Of a stretch of DNA of 64,000 nucleotides, positions 61,097 through 64,000 are shown piece by piece; the first letter of the stretch is position 1; each line of letters starts with the position of its first letter. A program made the position numbers and the translations under genes. Location: contig OX422196.1 of NCBI GenBank assembly GCA_949130485.1, positions 6,657,554 through 6,721,553 on the forward strand, written 5' to 3'. The stretch is from Agelas oroides. Its lineage: Eukaryota; Porifera; Demospongiae; Agelasida; Agelasidae. Under the pieces are notes generated by a model. The model was not told the origin of the DNA. It saw nothing but the letters and a program-made list of their open reading frames with translations, and did not search any database.

Positions 61097-63748
61097 CTAT
61101 AGCTTGAAATGCCGGAAGACCTGCAAAAAATGGAAAAGAATGCAGTAATATAGAAGTTCTCTAACACAAGTCTGCATGCTAATACAACAAGTCACCTTGA
61201 TCTCTGTATCCTCGGAGCCGGTGAAGACAGAGTCCTGCCAGAGTGCCATGGACTGGACAGCTCTCTCATGCCGTTGAAGGGCCATGATAGGAAGCATGTT
61301 CTCCAGGTTCCATACCTGTGACAGTGGTGAATTGAAAATTAGAGAGATGTCACTATCCTCAGATATGATGTATATGTTCTTACCGATGTTTTAGCTGTTA
61401 GATCTGATGCAGTAAGAATGCATCACAATGTTATCGTTACAACAAGCTGAGAGATGGTTACTACTTAGCCTTGTTCCCAGGCCTACCCTGTTTTTTTTTG
61501 CTATTCGGTTTGCGTTCAATATAATACACGGTGGCAGAAGAGCGCGAAAAACGGGGAAGCCCTGGGAACACCTGTCCCGTGAATGACGTCTGGTGGACGT
61601 GAGGTGGACGTAGGGGGGGGGGGCGGTGCTTGGGTATGGTCCTTACTAATCCAGTCTGACTTTCACACACACTACACTGGTACACTTAATGTTTTAGAGA
61701 GCATTAGTTTGACTTCCACACACTGTCACAACGTTAACAAGTGGCTATATATTACACTCAATATTTTTGATTCTCGGTGCCTACCTGCACTGTGGTATCA
61801 GATGACCCTGAGAACATGTACTGTCCATAGATTGACTCAGTGACCTTCAGGACTGTTACTATGCCAATGTGCCCACTGAGGGTACAGACGTGCTTCAGAG
61901 AAGAGATGTCATATACCTGGATATTCTGATTATGTGTGCCTGCAGAGGATGGGGTGTGAGGAAACTAATTCTGCAAAGAAACAATGTCTGGATTCCATGA
62001 TACCACCTGCATCTGTCCCACCACATACCTAGCCTTGTTCTAAGCCTCTCCCACCCCAGCTTTCATCATTCACTGCAAGTGATGAAACATGGGGGTGTGA
62101 GAGGCTAGGAAGAAGGCTACCAACTACAGCATGCACACTGATATAACAGAAAATCGAATGCATACGTACATCACTAAAACAAGAAATCACAGTTCGTATT
62201 AGCGTCACCTCAGGCCCCTCCCACAAAAGGTCTTGGGGGGGGGGGGGTCTAAGTTTATATCTGTGCTGTACACAATCACGCAATCACTGAAAAGACTCTG
62301 GGTCATGTGGAGATACTTTTCTATGCATTACAAATGACAATCCATTTGCCACAGAAATCAATACCGTTGCAGACTATGAAATGACAAGACCTTACCATTG
62401 AATGCAGAGATATACAGAGCCATGTAACAAGCAAGGGTTACATTATACGGAACAACTTGCATGCAGGGATAATGCCCAGGCTCTTACGTATGGCCCCAGC
62501 TTTCATCGCTTGGAGTATGATTTACACTGCAAGTGATGAAAGCTGATATAATGCAGAGCCACGTAACAAGCAAGAGTCACATTACTGAACAACTTGCTCT
62601 AAGCTACCCACTCTTCACCTGTGATAATGTACTTCTTGGTGATGGCGAGGGAGTAAATTGCTCCATACTGGGTCTCCATCGCTTGCACGAGGGCAAAGTT
62701 GTCACTTGCCTTCCAGATGTGGATCTTGTTGAATGAGCAGCTGTACAGACAGTCCTAGAGTCGAGGGGGAGGGGAGGGGCAGAGGAGCAGAATGTCTTAT
62801 TTACCTTCCTTGCGTGCATTCTTCTTGATGAGAATCCTTACAAGATCTTGTATAACATTTCCAGTGGGCCAGTTGAGTTAACACTGAGCCCAGAACTATA
62901 TTTTCCACCACTCAACAAACATGATTTTGTTGATTAATAAGTAGCATATAGCTGCTGATAAAGTACAGGGATAGCACTCAACTATGTGGGTGTGGCACAC
63001 AGTTAAAATGCGGCAGGAAGAGGAGGGGGGAGTGTCCTCCCTGTTTCTATGCCACTATCTCACACACACTTCCATTCCTTTACACCCACACACTCGCTCC
63101 CATCCCTCCCACACCCAATCTTACCTTTCTCTTGTTATAGACTAGTGAGCGGACCTTGGACTGTGAGATGCCATTTATCCTGTGTACCTCCTTCAAAGTA
63201 ATTGGGTCCCATACCTGCACACATCAGTAATCATCAGCTGCCATTTCATTGAGGTTTGATACACGAACAATCAATGAAGCTCCCTGAAAAGCAGGCCTAC
63301 AATATATACTAGATCAACAGTTGTGTAGGACGCATTTACCTACTAGGGCTCATCAGCTTAATGGGGACTGCAATCTCATGAATGCAAAAAAAAAAAAAAA
63401 AAAACGGTTTATTTATTCTCTCATTCATGAAAATTGTTCCTACGAGCAAATGTAATGCAAATGTATCTGAATGCATGTGTGGGTTATTGTCAGCTTCCAT
63501 TTCATTGAACAACACGCTCTAGCTATGATATGACCCAACGTTAACAAGCACAACAAAACAATAACATCCACATGTTTGATTAGCCTCATACAGTTGTGTG
63601 TACGAGGGTACACACTTGATAAAGGGGAGTAAAACGACCTCCATCTTGTCCAATCTCACAGTTGACATACCTTGATGCATCCTGATGAAGATGTGAAGAC
63701 ATACTCTTTGCTGCAGACCATGGCACTGATCATCTCATCGTGTGCACA
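61097..63748 (-). CDS. TRAF7: TRAF7 E3 ubiquitin ligase, C-terminal WD40 exons (partial)
   Basis: Six exons, in phase, encode the last 200 residues: 63671-63748, 63125-63214, 62619-62754, 61785-61939, 61196-61315, 61097-61120 (ending VFRHFKL). The 5' part, expected to carry the RING finger, TRAF-type zinc finger and first WD repeats, lies beyond the right edge. WD40 blades are seen as AHDEMISAMVCSKEYVFTSS, VWDPITLKEVHRI, KIHIWKASDNFALVQAM, IQVYDISSLKHVCTLSGHIG, SGSSDTTVQVWNLENMLP and LQRHERAVQSMALWQ. The order matches the end of TRAF7 (AHDNPV, IKVWD, SGGSVYSIAV, LTGHVGTVYAL, LLRHQGSVTAL) as recalled from the human protein. TRAF7 works in MEKK3-linked signalling and ubiquitylation. One oddity is that several Trp-Asp pairs are replaced (VYD, VWN, VF). 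Another WD40 E3 or F-box protein is the main alternative. Confidence 0.82.
61468..61572. mobile_element. Fold-back family member in a TRAF7 intron
   Basis: TTAGCCTTGTTCCCAGGCCT on the left is the inverse of GAAGCCCTGGGAACA on the right, with a T9 run and unique sequence between. Its right flank includes a GGGGGGGGGG run at 61613. Confidence 0.6.
62030..62131. mobile_element. Fold-back element with TTTCATCATTCACTGCAAGTGATGAAA core
   Basis: In a TRAF7 intron, TAGCCTTGTTCTAAGCCTCT pairs with AGAGGCTAGGAAGAAGGCTA, and the centre is the palindrome-like TTTCATCATTCACTGCAAG/TGATGAAA. A partial relative with the same core (CCCCAGCTTTCATC, GCAAGTGATGAAAGCT) lies at 62475-62545. It shares its outer end with the CCTGGGAACGAGG family but has a different core, so it may be a subfamily. 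Confidence 0.65.
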
Positions 63749-63756
63749 CTACACGT

Positions 63757-63990
63757 GGGGAGAGGGAACACGGAGGGAAAGTAGGAGACATGCAGAGGAC
63801 GAGGGGAGGAGGGGGGAGAGGGAACACGGAGGGAAAGTAGGAGACATGCAGAGGACGAGGGGAGGAGGGGGGAGAGGGAACATGGAGGGAAAGTAGGAGA
63901 CATGCAGAGGACGAGGGGAGGAGGGGGGAGAGGGAACATGGAGGGAGAGTAGGAGACATGCAGAGGACGAGGGGAGGAGGGGGGGTAGCA
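63757..63990. repeat. About 57-60-bp G/A-rich minisatellite in a TRAF7 intron
   Basis: Four copies of a unit containing GGGGGGAGAGGGAACACGGA, GGGAAAGTAGGAGACATGCA and GAGGACGAGGGGAGGAG lie directly upstream (gene sense) of the exon 63671-63748. Antisense to the gene it is purine-rich, so on the gene strand it forms a long pyrimidine-rich tract. Open frames in it are artefacts. Confidence 0.92.
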
Positions 63991-64000
63991 TGTGTGCAGT

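Overview
The window looks like nuclear DNA of an early-branching invertebrate animal; a sponge is my best guess. The genes are animal-like (CFAP69, TRAF7, seipin, PIG-F, NO66, NC2-alpha, histone H4), are split by many short GT-AG introns (mostly about 40-400 bp), are tightly packed, and carry no vertebrate repeats. The species cannot be fixed from sequence alone.

Positions 1-30180 are repetitive. A 192-bp satellite (family A, about 136 units, continuing past the left edge) fills 1-26086. It is followed by two older, diverged relatives: family B (26087-26742) and family C (26743-27092 and 29757-30180). Between the two C blocks lies a 2.65-kb minisatellite built on a decamer around GTCTCAT. The unit is exactly 64 codons long and lacks stops in one minus-strand frame, so long open frames arise (up to 1098 codons at 22762-26058). 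I treat these as probably not protein-coding. Recent higher-order duplications (6-mer of 1152 bp, 5-mer of 960 bp, longer-range copies) show ongoing homogenisation. A palindromic core, TTGCATTAGTGCAA, is conserved across all three families.

Positions 30180-34031 are a transition zone: a GTT/GCA microsatellite split by a decayed transposon carrying a small CxxC reading frame, a 283-bp MITE with about 30-bp terminal inverted repeats, and sequence with no recognisable gene.

Positions 34032-55433 are a compact gene cluster with strictly alternating strands: CFAP69 (-), RIOX1/NO66 (+), histone H4 (-), DRAP1/NC2-alpha (+), BSCL2/seipin (-), PIGF (+). The pairs CFAP69-RIOX1, H4-DRAP1 and BSCL2-PIGF are head to head, with start codons 117, 286 and 183 bp apart, so each probably shares a bidirectional promoter. 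I rebuilt each gene exon by exon, with consistent splice phases from start to stop (CFAP69 888 aa, RIOX1 654 aa, H4 103 aa, DRAP1 224 aa, seipin 400 aa, PIG-F 219 aa). H4 has the metazoan replication-dependent 3' stem-loop, a TATA-like box and a GGTCCG element.

Positions 55434-64000 hold an 83-bp minisatellite, one well-bounded exon of an unidentified minus-strand gene (57943-58114), about 3 kb with nothing firm, and the 3' six exons of TRAF7 (WD40 part), which runs off the right edge. Fold-back MITEs sharing an arm like CCTGGGAACGAGGC are scattered through introns and spacers. The genes are not one pathway; they are housekeeping functions (chromatin and transcription, lipid droplet and GPI-anchor work in the ER, cilia, ubiquitin signalling) packed together.
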